This document shows, piece by piece, positions 51,208-61,166 of a stretch of 64,000 bases of DNA (position 1 is the stretch's first letter; the number at the start of each line of letters is the position of its first letter). The DNA lies in assembly GCA_963931605.1 (NCBI GenBank), contig OZ007031.1, positions 1,860,001 through 1,924,000 of the forward strand, written 5' to 3'. The notes beneath the pieces are model-generated. The model did no database searches. It saw nothing but the letters and a program-made list of their open reading frames with translations, and had not been told where the DNA came from. Source of the stretch: CALUOB01 sp944322305 (GTDB lineage Bacteria > Actinomycetota > Coriobacteriia > Coriobacteriales > Coriobacteriaceae). The translations under genes and the position numbers were made by a program.

Positions 51208-52524
51208 CTACGCCACGTCGGCCAGCGCGGCGTCCGTGTCGGCGTCCTTCTCGACCGAGGCCTCGGCCGTGGCGGCGGCGCCGGTTGCCTTGGGCACGCG
51301 CGCGGTCTCCTTGGGCTTGATGCTCATGCTCTGGAAGCGGTTCTGCATGTAGTCGTTGTCGAAGTTGCGGGCGTAGAACTCCTCGACAGGCGAGCTCGGC
51401 TGGATGCCCGAAAGCCGTTCGTACCAGCACTCGAGGGCTTGGAGTGTCATGACGCCGTTAACGATCATGAGCGCGGCGCACACGGCGGTAACCGCGTAGC
51501 GCAGCTTCCAGGGGATGAGGTTGATGAGCTTGAGCAGCGCCGGCAGGCAGAACTTGATCCACACGAAGCCCAGCGCGCCCCACATCATCATGAAGGGCGT
51601 GCTGGTGCGCCCTTGGAGCAGGGCCGCCACCGGGTCGGGGAAGCCGAAGATGGTCATGCCGGTGTAGTTCCACGCCACGGCGCCGAATGCGGTCTGCATG
51701 AACCAGCTCACGAAGAACTCGAACGCCCCGCCGATAACGGCCGAGACCGCGAAGATGATCAGCGGGTTGGCTTTGTAAAAGCGGTTGAGCGCGATGGTCA
51801 TGAGCACCGCGCCGAAGCCGTAGATGGGCGAGAAGGGCCCGAAGAGCACGCCCGCGCGGTCCTGGTACTGGCCGGGGTCCACCACCACGAAGTGGAAGAT
51901 GGTCTCTATGACCAGGCCGAGGAAGCTGCACACCACGAAGACCCAGAACAGGTTGAAGAAGTCCAGCTCGATAAAGCCGCGGTCGCCCTTGGCGCGGCCG
52001 AGCAACCCGGCCTCGGCCTCCTCGTAAGTCTCGAGCTGGCGCATCTTGCGGCGGAAGCGGCGCTCTTGCACCAGGGTGGGGTCAACGGTGACCGAGATGG
52101 TGATGAGCACCACCAGCTGTATCAGGCTGGCCACGAGGTTCTCGTTGATGCCGCGGAGCATGATGTCGAGCAAAAGCCCGAGGATGTTGCCGGCGATGAG
52201 GCCGTAGGCCATCTGCGCGGCGTGGCGGCGGCGGTTGCGTATGAGCGTGACGCCGAAGATGCCGTAGGCGACGCCGTAGACGAACGTGTACACCAGCTCG
52301 ATCACCGAGAGCACCAAGGTGAGCGTGACGTTGTACGCGCCGGCGTAGAGGTCCTTGCCAAAGGTGATGAGGGTGCTCGCCCCGTACGCCATGAGGACGA
52401 GAAGCACCGCGCAGCCAACGAGGCAGTAGATGCCGTACAGGCGCATGAGCAGCGGGATTTTCTTGGACTCGGGACGTTCGGACGTTGGCTTGGCGTGCTT
52501 GTCCGCCGGGGTGGTGCTGGCCAT
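51208..52524 (-). CDS. Putative ABC transporter permease-like membrane protein (CmpB family)
   Basis: 438 aa. Four membrane segments in the first 160 residues, a cytoplasmic stretch, then the conserved CmpB part (about 205-370) with FGPFSPIYGFGAVLMTIALN and GGAFEFFVSWFMQTAFGAVAWNY. Acidic C-terminal tail. The family is called a type-IV ABC transporter permease but substrate and ATPase are unknown; no ATPase gene adjoins. Common in Coriobacteriia and Firmicutes. Confidence 0.82.
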   Translation of the reverse strand: MASTTPADKHAKPTSERPESKKIPLLMRLYGIYCLVGCAVLLVLMAYGASTLITFGKDLYAGAYNVTLTLVLSVIELVYTFVYGVAYGIFGVTLIRNRRRHAAQMAYGLIAGNILGLLLDIMLRGINENLVASLIQLVVLITISVTVDPTLVQERRFRRKMRQLETYEEAEAGLLGRAKGDRGFIELDFFNLFWVFVVCSFLGLVIETIFHFVVVDPGQYQDRAGVLFGPFSPIYGFGAVLMTIALNRFYKANPLIIFAVSAVIGGAFEFFVSWFMQTAFGAVAWNYTGMTIFGFPDPVAALLQGRTSTPFMMMWGALGFVWIKFCLPALLKLINLIPWKLRYAVTAVCAALMIVNGVMTLQALECWYERLSGIQPSSPVEEFYARNFDNDYMQNRFQSMSIKPKETARVPKATGAAATAEASVEKDADTDAALADVA

Positions 52525-52738
52525 GAGGCTCTCCTTGCATCCGAGCCGCAGCGTGGCGACGAACGCGGCGCGGCAGCAGGTGGCTGATTTTCACATCATA
52601 CCCAGCCGTGCGGACACGATACGGCGGAGGCCGCCGCGCCGCGCGCAGCTGCCGCACATCGCCCTCTTTTGGGATTATAACTGGCGAGGTATATCTGGCA
52701 GGTAGACGAAGGCGCGCCGAGAAGAAGGAGCGGGCAAG

Positions 52739-53041
52739 ATGGTCAACATCGTGCTGATGTGCGCGGGCGGTATGAGCACGAGCGTCTTGGTGCGCAAGAT
52801 GCGCGCGGCGGCCGAGGAAGAGGGCTTTGACTGCCGCATCAACGCGTACTCGGTGGGCGAGGCGCGCAAGGTGGATCCCGGCGCCGACGTGGTGCTTATC
52901 GGCCCGCAGGTGTCTTACCTGGCCGACCGCGTACGCAAGCAGTGCGGCGACGTGCCCTTTGCGGTGATCGACATGCGCACGTACGGACGCATGGACGGCA
53001 AGGCGGTGCTCGCCCAGGCCAAGGAGCTGCTGGGGCTGTAG
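52739..53041 (+). CDS. PTS EIIB component, lactose/cellobiose type
   Basis: 100 aa, MVNIVLMCAGGMSTSVLVRK with phosphorylation-site Cys 8, ending AVLAQAKELLGL. Normally receives phosphate from EIIA and passes it to sugar bound by EIIC. Here it is alone, with no EIIA or EIIC adjacent, so it may serve a remote EIIC or be regulatory. AGAAGGAGCGGG precedes the start. Confidence 0.9.
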   Translation: MVNIVLMCAGGMSTSVLVRKMRAAAEEEGFDCRINAYSVGEARKVDPGADVVLIGPQVSYLADRVRKQCGDVPFAVIDMRTYGRMDGKAVLAQAKELLGL

Positions 53042-53330
53042 GCGCCTGCTGCCAGGTGCCACGGGGGACGTGTGCCACGGGGGACGGGTACGTGTGGCAG
53101 GGCATGCGGCGCGCTTTGCCCCACGCACCCTTCTTCATGGCCGGCCGGCGCGTTGGGCTCCGCCGTTTACCGCTGCCGCGCGCCGCTTGCCGAAACCGCG
53201 TGGAGATTGCAAGGAGGCCGGGCGGCGGCGACCTCGCAAAAGCAAGATCGCGCCAAGAACGCGCAGGAAAACGGTTGGATTGCCCTGCTAGGGTGGCCCC
53301 ACGGCGGCATCGGCTCGCAAGGAGGCGGCT
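53042..53330. other. Intergenic with short direct repeat
   Basis: GTGCCACGGGGGACG occurs twice in tandem from about 53056. The rest is GC-rich without a gene. Confidence 0.4.
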
Positions 53331-54467
53331 ATGGCAGGGGCAGCGGCGTGTGCGGTTGGCAAAGCGCGCGGATCGGTCAGGACGAGAAGCGCGCAGGAGG
53401 TGTGGCGGACAGGCGAGGTGCGCGGCCCGTGCGAAGCGCCCGCCCCGCGTGGCGCGCCAGGCCCGGGCGGCCTGCCCGGGGCGAGCGGCCCGGAGCGGCG
53501 GGGCACGGTGCGGGAGCGCTCGGTTGAGGAGCGCCTCGCAGAGGCCGAGCGCGCCGGGCGCTGCGTCTGCGCGCGCACGGATGCGGAGAACATGGCGTTT
53601 CGGCGCCGTGCGCGGGCGGGGTATGTGGTGTGCCCCTACCCGCGCACGTACGCCCGGGCGGAGCGGTGGGAGGCGCTGGGCCCGCGGGAGCGCGCCTTGC
53701 ACGTGCTGCGGGCGCTCGGGGCGGCGCACCCCGCGTGGGTGTACTGCGCGTACTCCGCAGCAACGGCGCACGGGCTCGCGGTGCCGCGGGCGCTTCTCGC
53801 CCCGGTGCACATCTGCGCGCCCGTGCGCACGCGGGCGCGCGTGTCGGCCTCGGACGTGCTGGCGCGCCACGGCCTCGCGGAGGTCGAGCGCGCCGAGGCC
53901 GCCGGCGTCGCGGTGACCTCGCTTGCGCAGACCGTGCTGGAGTGCTTGCTTGACGCGTCGTTTGCCAACGGCCTGGCGCTGGCAGACTCGGCCCTGCGCA
54001 CCGGGCGGGTGGGACGGCCCCAGCTTGCGGCGTACGTGGCCGAGAAAGGCCGCGGCCGCCACGGCGTCAGGCGGGCGCGCGAGGTGGTGCGCCTGGCTGA
54101 CGCCCGCGCCCGGAGCTCGGCAGAGTCGCTTTTGAGGGCGGCTGTTTTAAGCGCGGGGTTCCTTGTGCCGACGGAGCTCGGGCGTGCGGTGGCGGACCCG
54201 GCTGCGCCCCGCCGCGCGGTGTGGGCGGCCCTGCTGTGGCGGCTGCCGGGGCGTGTGGTGGCCGCCGCGCTTGCGGGCGGTGCCGACGGCGCGCCGGCGG
54301 GCTCCGCGGCTGCTTTCGCCGCGCCTGCGTGCCCGGCGCTGCGGGCTTCGGCGGTGATGCGCCTCTCGCCCGCACGGCTGGCCGAGCCCGGGTACGTGGC
54401 GGGCGTGCTTGCGGCTTACGGCATCCCGCGCGCGGCGGGGCCGGGTTGGCGGGGCGGTGCGGTATAG
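53331..54467 (+). CDS. AbiEi-like / DUF559-neighbour protein, function uncertain
   Basis: 378 aa from ATG 53331, supported by AAGGAGG 12 nt upstream. After a disordered Ala/Gly/Arg-rich N-terminus (about 85 residues), RRRARAGYVVCPYPRTYAR leads into HPAWVYCAYSAATAHGLAVP and VTSLAQTVLECLLDASFANGLALADSALRTG. That is the pattern of actinobacterial AbiEi-type antitoxin/transcription-regulator proteins. The usual C-terminal endonuclease-like domain is degenerate. No AbiEii toxin adjoins, so it is probably not a toxin-antitoxin pair. Confidence 0.6.
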   Translation: MAGAAACAVGKARGSVRTRSAQEVWRTGEVRGPCEAPAPRGAPGPGGLPGASGPERRGTVRERSVEERLAEAERAGRCVCARTDAENMAFRRRARAGYVVCPYPRTYARAERWEALGPRERALHVLRALGAAHPAWVYCAYSAATAHGLAVPRALLAPVHICAPVRTRARVSASDVLARHGLAEVERAEAAGVAVTSLAQTVLECLLDASFANGLALADSALRTGRVGRPQLAAYVAEKGRGRHGVRRAREVVRLADARARSSAESLLRAAVLSAGFLVPTELGRAVADPAAPRRAVWAALLWRLPGRVVAAALAGGADGAPAGSAAAFAAPACPALRASAVMRLSPARLAEPGYVAGVLAAYGIPRAAGPGWRGGAV

Positions 54468-54560
54468 TTACGGCATACGTTTGCGGCGGCGCCGCGCGCT
54501 GCCTTAAGCTGCGCTTGCGCCGCCGCCTGCCTGCAAGCCCGTAAGATGGAGGAACCTGCC

Positions 54561-55511
54561 ATGAAGATGATCCTCGACCTGGACACCGGCGTCGACGACT
54601 CGCTAGCGCTCACGCTTGCGCTGGCGAGCCCCGAGGTTGAGCTTATCGGCGTCACGGCCGTGTTCGGCAACGTGGCGCGCGACCTCTCGGCTCGCAACAG
54701 CCTGGCGGTCATGGCCATGCTCGGCCGCACCGACGTGCCCGTGTACCTGGGCTGCGACCGCCCGCGCACGGCAAGCGAGCGCTACGAGGCCACGCTCGAG
54801 GTCAAGGACATCCACGGCGCGAACGGCTTGGGCGAGGTGGAGATCCCCGACGCGCCGCGCGCCCCTGAGGAATCCTCAGCGGTCGACTTCATCATCCAAG
54901 CGGCCGAGCGCTACGGCTCCGAGCTGACGCTGGTGCCCACCGGCCCGCTCACCACCATCGCCGCCGCGCTGGAGAAGGACCCCTCCCTTGCCCGGAAGAT
55001 CGGGCGCATCGTGCTCATGGGCGGCGCGCTCACCGTGGGCGGCAACGTGAGCCCGTGTGCCGAGGCCAATATCGCCAACGACCCCGAGGCCGCCAACGTG
55101 GTGTTCTCCTCGGGCGCCAACATCACGATGATCGGGCTTGACGTGACGCTGCGCACGTTCTTGCCGCGCGGCGACATGGACCGCTGGCGCGCCTTCGGCA
55201 CCGACGCCGCCCGCGCCTTGGCAAACGTCACCGAGTACTACATGCTGCACGAGGCGGCGGCCCGCGAGCGCGGCGGCTGCGTGCAGCACGACCCGCTGGC
55301 GGTGGCCGCGGCCATAGACCCCACGCTCGTGCGCACCACGGCGGTGCCGGTGCGCGTGGACACCGAGGGCGCCCTGCGCGGCCGCACCATCGGCGACAAC
55401 GCGCGCCTGCTCGCGGGGCCGTTCGTGAACGCGGCGATCGAGGTTGACGCCCCGCGCTTCGAGCGGATGTTCAGCGAGCGCGTGGAGGCGCTGCTCCGCG
55501 CGGCGAGCTAG
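54561..55511 (+). CDS. Nucleoside hydrolase (inosine-uridine preferring family)
   Basis: 316 aa, ATG 54561 after GATGGAGG. N-terminal calcium motif DLDTGVDDSLAL (residues 6-16), then VPTGPLTTIAAALEKDPSLA, GGALTVGGNVSPCAEANIANDPEAA and the late HDPLAVAAAIDP. Cleaves ribonucleosides to base and ribose. Ribokinase follows, so released ribose is phosphorylated: a nucleoside-salvage pair. Confidence 0.93.
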   Translation: MKMILDLDTGVDDSLALTLALASPEVELIGVTAVFGNVARDLSARNSLAVMAMLGRTDVPVYLGCDRPRTASERYEATLEVKDIHGANGLGEVEIPDAPRAPEESSAVDFIIQAAERYGSELTLVPTGPLTTIAAALEKDPSLARKIGRIVLMGGALTVGGNVSPCAEANIANDPEAANVVFSSGANITMIGLDVTLRTFLPRGDMDRWRAFGTDAARALANVTEYYMLHEAAARERGGCVQHDPLAVAAAIDPTLVRTTAVPVRVDTEGALRGRTIGDNARLLAGPFVNAAIEVDAPRFERMFSERVEALLRAAS

Positions 55512-55659
55512 CGCGCCGGCTGCGGCGGGTCGACGGCGGCGCGGCGGGTGCTTCTCGCCCAGGCGGCGGGTGGCGCGCGCCGGCGCACAGGTGTGCGGAC
55601 AAGGCGCCTGCGTCCCTTGCGGCGCGGGCGGACGATATGTGCGAGAAGGGAGCGCGGAG

Positions 55660-56574
55660 ATGGCGCGCGTGATCGTGTTCGGCAGTCTGAACATGGACCT
55701 TACCATTGAGGCCGACCGCATGCCGGTGGGCGGGGAGACCCTCACCGGGCGCGGCTTTTTCACCAACCCCGGCGGCAAGGGCGCCAACCAGGCGGTGGCG
55801 GCCGCCAAGCTGGGCGCCGACACCGCCATGGTGGGTGCCGTCGGCCAGGACTCCTTCGGCGACGAGCTTGTCGCGGCCCTTGCCGCGGCGGGTGCCGACG
55901 CCAGCGGCATCGCGCGGCCCGCGCACGTGCCCACGGGCATTGCTATGATCGTCCGCACCCAGGGCGAGAACCGCATCATCCTCGACCCGGGGGCGAACCA
56001 CGTGCTGCGCCTGCCTGAGGTGCGCGCGGAGCTCGACCGCTTGGCCCAGCCCGGCGACCTGTTCGTGACCCAGCTCGAATGCGACCACGCAACCACCTTC
56101 GCCGCGCTCGCCGAGGCGCACAGCCGCGGGCTCTACACCGTGTTCAACCCTGCGCCCGCCGTGCCCGTGCCCGGCGCCGTGTGGCCGGCGGTCGACCTGC
56201 TGTGCCTGAACGAGACCGAGACCCAGATCATCACCGGCACGCTGCCCGAGGACGAGGGAAGCATCGCGCGCGCCGCCGCGTGGTTTGCCGAGCGCCGCGT
56301 TGACCCGGTGGTTGTCACGCTGGGTGCGCGCGGGTCGGTGCTTCTGCACGACGGCGCGGTGACCGAGGTTCCCGCGTACCGCGTGGAGGTGGCCGACACC
56401 ACGGCGGCGGGGGATACCTTCATCGGCGCGCTGGCCGCCCGGCTCGCCGCCGGCGCCGCCGTTGAGGAGGCGGCGCGCTACGCGTCGGCCGCTGCGGCGC
56501 TCGCCACCACCAAGCTGGGCGCGCAGCAGTCCGTTCCCACCGCCGACGAGGTGGCGACGTTTCTCGCCTCGTAG
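55660..56574 (+). CDS. rbsK: Ribokinase (PfkB family)
   Basis: 304 aa, ATG 55660 after GAGAAGGGAGCG. N-terminal FGSLNMDLTIEADRMPVGGE, GGKGANQAVAAAKLGADT and the anion-hole/catalytic DTTAAGDTFIGALAA (Asp 252). Makes ribose 5-phosphate from the ribose released by the upstream nucleoside hydrolase. Confidence 0.93.
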   Translation: MARVIVFGSLNMDLTIEADRMPVGGETLTGRGFFTNPGGKGANQAVAAAKLGADTAMVGAVGQDSFGDELVAALAAAGADASGIARPAHVPTGIAMIVRTQGENRIILDPGANHVLRLPEVRAELDRLAQPGDLFVTQLECDHATTFAALAEAHSRGLYTVFNPAPAVPVPGAVWPAVDLLCLNETETQIITGTLPEDEGSIARAAAWFAERRVDPVVVTLGARGSVLLHDGAVTEVPAYRVEVADTTAAGDTFIGALAARLAAGAAVEEAARYASAAAALATTKLGAQQSVPTADEVATFLAS

Positions 56575-56870
56575 GATCTGCTGCGGCGGCGAGCGCCGGC
56601 CGGACCAGGCGGAACCCCTCAGCCCGGACGACTGGGCACACGCGAAGGCTCGGACACCGTTGTGCGTCGTCGTGCGTCGGAGCCGCGTCGGATCCGCGTC
56701 GCGCCCGCCCTGCGTGCTTCTCGCCCAGCGTTCAACCGCTGTATGAGGTCCGTCCGAAAACAGGGCCGGCGCCGCCGTTTGGCGGGAACATTTTCCGCAA
56801 ACGACGGAGCTCGTCGTACCATGGGTGGGTGCGTGTGGGTAAGCGGAAGGCAGTCGAGCGCGGAGGGGTT
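56575..56870. other. Intergenic with candidate operator
   Basis: No gene. A near-palindrome GCGGGAACATTTTCCGC (56782-56798) lies before the LacI-type gene and may be its operator, though it lacks the central CG typical of the family. Confidence 0.35.
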
Positions 56871-57887
56871 ATGGCGGCAAAGGTAACGCTGAAGGAGATC
56901 GCCCGCGAGGCCGGGGTGTCCATCGCCACCGTTTCGCTGGTGCTGAACGACCGCCCCTGCCGCGTGGCCACCTCCACGCGCGAGCGCATCCGCGCCATCG
57001 CCCGCGAGAAGCGCTACGTGCCCAACCAGATCGCGCGGAGCCTCGTGACGCAGCGCTCGCGCACGCTGGGGCTCGTGGTGCCCAACATCGAGAGCCGGTA
57101 CTTCTCGGCCATCGCCTGCCAGCTTGAGCGCCACTGCCGCGCGGAGGGGTACGCGCTGTTCATCACCGTGTCGGACGAGCAGGTCGAGAACGACGTGGTG
57201 CTCATGCGCCAGCTCGCCAACCGCGGGGTCGACGGGCTGTTTGTCGTGGCCAGCAGCGAGGTTTCCGGCGCCGACCTTTTAGCCGAGGAGCTGCGTCAGC
57301 TGCCGGTTCCCTACGTGATGGTGGACCGCTACCTCGACCGGCTGAAGTGCGACCGCGTGCGCTTTGACAGCGAGCTGGGCGGCTACCTGGCCGCGCGCTG
57401 CCTGCTCGAGCACGGGCACCAGCGCATCCTGTGCGTGGCCAACGTGCGGGGCTCCAACTCGGGCCGCGACCGCGTGCGGGGCTTTTGCCGCGCGCTGGCC
57501 GAGGAGGGCGTGGAGCCGCTGTCGCCCGAGGTTGTGCAGAGCAGCTACCACATCGGCAGCGCCTACGAGGCCGCGGGGCGCCTGCTCGAGAGCAACGCCA
57601 CGGCCGTGTTCGCCACAAGCGACAGCATCGCGCTCGGCACCCTCAAGCGCCTGTACGAGGCGGGCAAGCGCGTGCCGACCGACTATTCGCTGGTGAGCTA
57701 CGACAACAGCTCGGCCGACGCGCTGTTCGAGCCGGCGCTCACCGCCATCGAGCAGGACGCCGCCGAGCTTGCGCAGCACGCGCTGGCGCTCATGCTGCGC
57801 CGCTTGGCAAACGCCGACGCCCCGGTGACCGACGAGGTTCTCGCTCCCAAGCTGGTGGAGAAGGACAGCGTGCGCAAGATGGGGTAG
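56871..57887 (+). CDS. LacI-family transcriptional regulator, RbsR-like
   Basis: 338 aa, ATG 56871 after CGGAGGGGTT. HTH VTLKEIAREAGVSIATVSLV, hinge, then a periplasmic-binding-like sensor (LGLVVPNIESRYFSAIACQL, VDGLFVVASS). Follows nucleoside hydrolase and ribokinase, so ribose or a nucleoside is the likely effector. Confidence 0.92.
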   Translation: MAAKVTLKEIAREAGVSIATVSLVLNDRPCRVATSTRERIRAIAREKRYVPNQIARSLVTQRSRTLGLVVPNIESRYFSAIACQLERHCRAEGYALFITVSDEQVENDVVLMRQLANRGVDGLFVVASSEVSGADLLAEELRQLPVPYVMVDRYLDRLKCDRVRFDSELGGYLAARCLLEHGHQRILCVANVRGSNSGRDRVRGFCRALAEEGVEPLSPEVVQSSYHIGSAYEAAGRLLESNATAVFATSDSIALGTLKRLYEAGKRVPTDYSLVSYDNSSADALFEPALTAIEQDAAELAQHALALMLRRLANADAPVTDEVLAPKLVEKDSVRKMG

Positions 57888-57918
57888 CGCTGCGGGCAGA
57901 TTTCCAATGGCGCTGCCC

Positions 57919-57947
57919 CGGTTTGTATCGGGTTTGTTACCAAACCG
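57919..57947. promoter_or_regulatory. Inverted repeat upstream of phosphoketolase
   Basis: CGGTTTG (57919-57925) and CAAACCG (57941-57947) form a 7-bp dyad with a 15-nt centre, 98 nt before the xfp start. Could be an operator or the terminator of the regulator gene. Confidence 0.35.
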
Positions 57948-58044
57948 CGACGGCGGCGTTTCCTTCCGTACCCTTGAACGATACCTGTTTGGCGCTCGGC
58001 TGCGTGCCGGGCGCTCCGCCGACGAGCACAGAGAGGAGCACCCC

Positions 58045-60624
58045 ATGTCCCACCCGGTTATCGGTACGCCGTGGAGGCGCGACGCCGCCCCCGTTTCGGA
58101 CGAGAAGCTTGCAGGTGTCGACCGCTATTGGCGGTGCGCCAACTACCTGGCCGTCGGCCAGATCTACCTGCGCAGCAACCCGCTCATGCGCGCCGACTGG
58201 ACAGACGAGAAGACCGGCGAGACGCGCGCGTTTGACCGCGCGGACGTGAAGCACCGGCTGGTGGGCCACTGGGGGACCACGCCGGGGCTGAACTTCCTGT
58301 TCGCCCACGTGAACCGCCTGATCGCCGACCACGGCCAGAACGCCATCTTCCTGATGGGCCCCGGCCACGGCGGGCCTGCCGGCACCGCGCAGGCGCTTCT
58401 CGACGGCACCTACCGTGAGCGTTACCCCAAGATCACCGACGACGAGGCCGGTCTGCAGCGGTTCTTCCGGCAGTTCTCCTACCCCGGCGGCATCCCGAGC
58501 CACTTTGCGCCGGAGACCCCCGGGTCCATCCACGAGGGCGGCGAGCTGGGCTACGTGCTGTCCCACGCGTACGGCGCGGTCATGGACAACCCGAGCCTTC
58601 TGGCCGTGGCCGTGGTGGGCGACGGCGAGGCCGAGACCGGCGCGCTGGCCACGAGCTGGCAGTCGAACAAGCTGATAAACCCGGCCACCGACGGCGTCGT
58701 GCTGCCGATCCTGCACCTGAACGGCTACAAGATCGCCAACCCCACCATCTTGGCGCGCATCTCCGACGAGGAGCTGGAGCAGTTCTTCCGCGGCATGGGG
58801 TACGAGCCGCACGTGTTCGTGGCCGGCTTCGACGACGAGCCGCATGCCTCTGTCCACGCGCGCTTCGCCGCGCTCATGGAGGAGGTTTTCGGCGAGATCT
58901 GCACCATCAAGGAGCGGGCCGCCGCGCAGACGGCGGCGGGGGAGAGCGTGACGCGCCCTGCGTACCCGCTCATCGTGTTCCGCACGCCCAAGGGCTGGAC
59001 GTGCCCCAAGGAGATCGACGGCAAGAAGGCGGAGGGCAGCTGGCGCGCCCACCAGGTGCCGCTGGCGAGCGCGCGCGACACGCCCGAGCACTTCGCGGTG
59101 CTGCGCGGCTGGCTTGAGAGCTACCGGCCCGACGAGCTCTTCTCGCCCGACGGCGCCGTGCGGCCCGAGGTGACGGCCTTCATGCCGCGCGGGGACCTGC
59201 GCCTGGGCGCGAACCCCAACGCCAACGGCGGGGTGGTGCGCGAGCCGCTGACGCTGCCCGACCCGCATGCCCGCGAGGTCCCGGTGGCCGAGCGCGGCCG
59301 CGGCTGGGGCGCCACCGAGGCGGCGCGCGTCTTCGGCGCCTACACGGCCGACGTGCTCGAGGCCAACCCCGAGAACTTCCGCATCTTCGGGCCGGACGAG
59401 ACGGCGTCCAACCGGCTGCAGGACGCCTACCGGGTCACGCGCAAGCAGTGGGACGCGGGTTTTTACCCCGACGCTGCCAACGACGAGCTTCTCGCCCCGT
59501 CAGGCAAGGTGATCGAGCAGCTTTCCGAGCACCAGTGCGAGGGCTTCTTGGAGGGCTACGTGCTCACGGGCCGCCACGGCGTGTGGTCGAGCTACGAGAG
59601 CTTCGTGCACGTGGTGGACTCCATGGTGAACCAGCACTGCAAATGGCTCGAGGCCTGCGTGCGCGACATCCCGTGGCGCGCGCCGATTGCAGGTCTCAAC
59701 ATCCTGCTCTCCAGCCACGTGTGGCGCCAGGACCACAACGGCTTCAGCCACCAGGACCCGGGCTTTGTGGACGTGCTGCTCAACAAGGCCAACGACACGC
59801 ACGTGGTGAACGCCTACTACCCGGCAGACGCCAACATGGCGCTGGCTGTGGCCGAGCGCGCGTACGCCTCGACCAACTGCGTGAACGCCATCTTCTGCGG
59901 CAAGCAGCCCGCGCCCACGTTCCAGACGCTGGACGAGGCGCGCGCCGAGCTCGGGGAGGGTGCGGCCGCATGGCCCTGGGCGAGCACCGCGAGCGGGCCC
60001 GGCGATGCCGACATCGTGGTTGCTGCCTGCGGCGACGTGCCGACCGGCGAGGCGCTGGCGGCCGTTGACCTGCTGCGCGGGCTGGGCGTGCGCGTGTGGT
60101 TCGTGAACGTGGTTGACCTGCTCAAGATTCAAAACGCGTGCGAGAACGACCAAGCCCTTTCGGACGAGCGCTTCCGGGAGCTCTTCGGCGACGGGTCCCG
60201 GCCGGTGCTGTTTTGCTTCCACGCCTATGCCGGCACGATCCGCCGTCTGGTGTGGGCGCGCCCCGGCCACGACGCGTGGTGCGTGCACGGCTACGAGGAG
60301 AAGGGCTCCACCACCACGCCGTTCGACATGCTGCGGCAAAACAACATGGACCGCTGGGCGCTGGCGGCCGACGCGTTGCGCCTGGTAGACGGCGTGGCGC
60401 AGACGGGCGTTGCAGGCGCGCGGACGGAGGGCGCGCATGCCGTGCAGATCGCGGCGTGGGAGCGATTCCGCGAGGAGGCCTTCCGCTTTGCCGTTGACGA
60501 GGGGTACGACCACCCCGCGTTCACCGACTGGGTGTGGCCCGACGCCGCAGCTAAGGCGGCCGCGTCCGGCGGGGGTGGCGTTGCGCTTTCCGCCGCGCAG
60601 ATGACCGCCGGCGACAACGAGTAA
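58045..60624 (+). CDS. xfp: Phosphoketolase (xylulose 5-P / fructose 6-P)
   Basis: 859 aa, ATG 58045 after GAGAGGAGC. ThDP enzyme cleaving ketose phosphates to acetyl phosphate. GHWGTTPGLNFLFAHVNRLI, MGPGHGGPAGTAQALLDGTY, VVGDGEAETGALATSW (ThDP-binding) and HVWRQDHNGFSHQDPGF are all intact. Slightly longer than the usual 790-825 aa, with extra C-terminal sequence. It gives a heterofermentative route to acetate and joins well with the upstream ribose-producing genes. Confidence 0.95.
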   Translation: MSHPVIGTPWRRDAAPVSDEKLAGVDRYWRCANYLAVGQIYLRSNPLMRADWTDEKTGETRAFDRADVKHRLVGHWGTTPGLNFLFAHVNRLIADHGQNAIFLMGPGHGGPAGTAQALLDGTYRERYPKITDDEAGLQRFFRQFSYPGGIPSHFAPETPGSIHEGGELGYVLSHAYGAVMDNPSLLAVAVVGDGEAETGALATSWQSNKLINPATDGVVLPILHLNGYKIANPTILARISDEELEQFFRGMGYEPHVFVAGFDDEPHASVHARFAALMEEVFGEICTIKERAAAQTAAGESVTRPAYPLIVFRTPKGWTCPKEIDGKKAEGSWRAHQVPLASARDTPEHFAVLRGWLESYRPDELFSPDGAVRPEVTAFMPRGDLRLGANPNANGGVVREPLTLPDPHAREVPVAERGRGWGATEAARVFGAYTADVLEANPENFRIFGPDETASNRLQDAYRVTRKQWDAGFYPDAANDELLAPSGKVIEQLSEHQCEGFLEGYVLTGRHGVWSSYESFVHVVDSMVNQHCKWLEACVRDIPWRAPIAGLNILLSSHVWRQDHNGFSHQDPGFVDVLLNKANDTHVVNAYYPADANMALAVAERAYASTNCVNAIFCGKQPAPTFQTLDEARAELGEGAAAWPWASTASGPGDADIVVAACGDVPTGEALAAVDLLRGLGVRVWFVNVVDLLKIQNACENDQALSDERFRELFGDGSRPVLFCFHAYAGTIRRLVWARPGHDAWCVHGYEEKGSTTTPFDMLRQNNMDRWALAADALRLVDGVAQTGVAGARTEGAHAVQIAAWERFREEAFRFAVDEGYDHPAFTDWVWPDAAAKAAASGGGGVALSAAQMTAGDNE

Positions 60625-61166
60625 CGGGCGATGCGGGGCGGGTACCCCGTGCGGTCCGTGCCCCTGCGCCTGCACTTCGCAGCCCGTGCCTCCCGCGCCT
60701 GTGCTTCGCGGCTTGTGCTTCGCGGTCCGTGCCCCGCGGTCTGCGCTGGGGGGCGTCTGCCCCGGCGCAGACCGCGTGCTTTTCCGCCCGCGTCCCTTCC
60801 ATGTTGCGGTTACGCGCTGCTTTTCTCGCCACGTCCCCTCGCTCGTCGCGGTTGTGCATAGCTTTTATCGCCCTTGACCCCGCGCGTTGCGGTTACGCAT
60901 GGCTTTTCTCGCGATTTTATGCAGCATAACCGACGCTTTTAGCAAAACGGCAGCTCAGTGAGGTGCGAAAAACGGGCCGTATGCATTTCGGTCCGCCGAA
61001 GGCATGCGCAACCGACGCATGCGCAACCGCCGCGCCACGCACGGCGCCGCATCGCCGCCGTGGAGGAAATTTTGACGCAACACCACCATGCTAGAATGGG
61101 CGTGTGAGCGCGGTCGGCCCTCCCGGATTACACCACCTCGCGTGGGAATGAAGGGAGGCCGCTAAC
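60625..61166. repeat. Intergenic tandem repeats and promoter before a small peptide gene
   Basis: 60660-60760 holds degenerate 15-17-nt repeats (GTGCTTCGCGG type). Three units at 60806, 60848 and 60889 (41-42-nt period) share GCGGTT-YGC-GCTTTT-TCGC, and a weak fourth follows. GCATGCGCAACCG is doubled near 61002-61030. An extended -10 TGCTAGAAT (61089-61097) lies downstream of TTGACG (61072-61077, spacing short at 14) and may drive the following peptide. Confidence 0.6.

Noticed and set aside
53331..54467. Type IV toxin-antitoxin AbiE system
   Set aside because: Only an AbiEi-like protein is present; neighbours are a PTS IIB and a nucleoside hydrolase, with no AbiEii nucleotidyltransferase.
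60806..60930. CRISPR-like pattern of three or four regularly spaced repeats
   Set aside because: Repeats differ from each other at several positions, the intervals are only 15-18 nt, and no cas genes are nearby; better described as degenerate tandem repeats.
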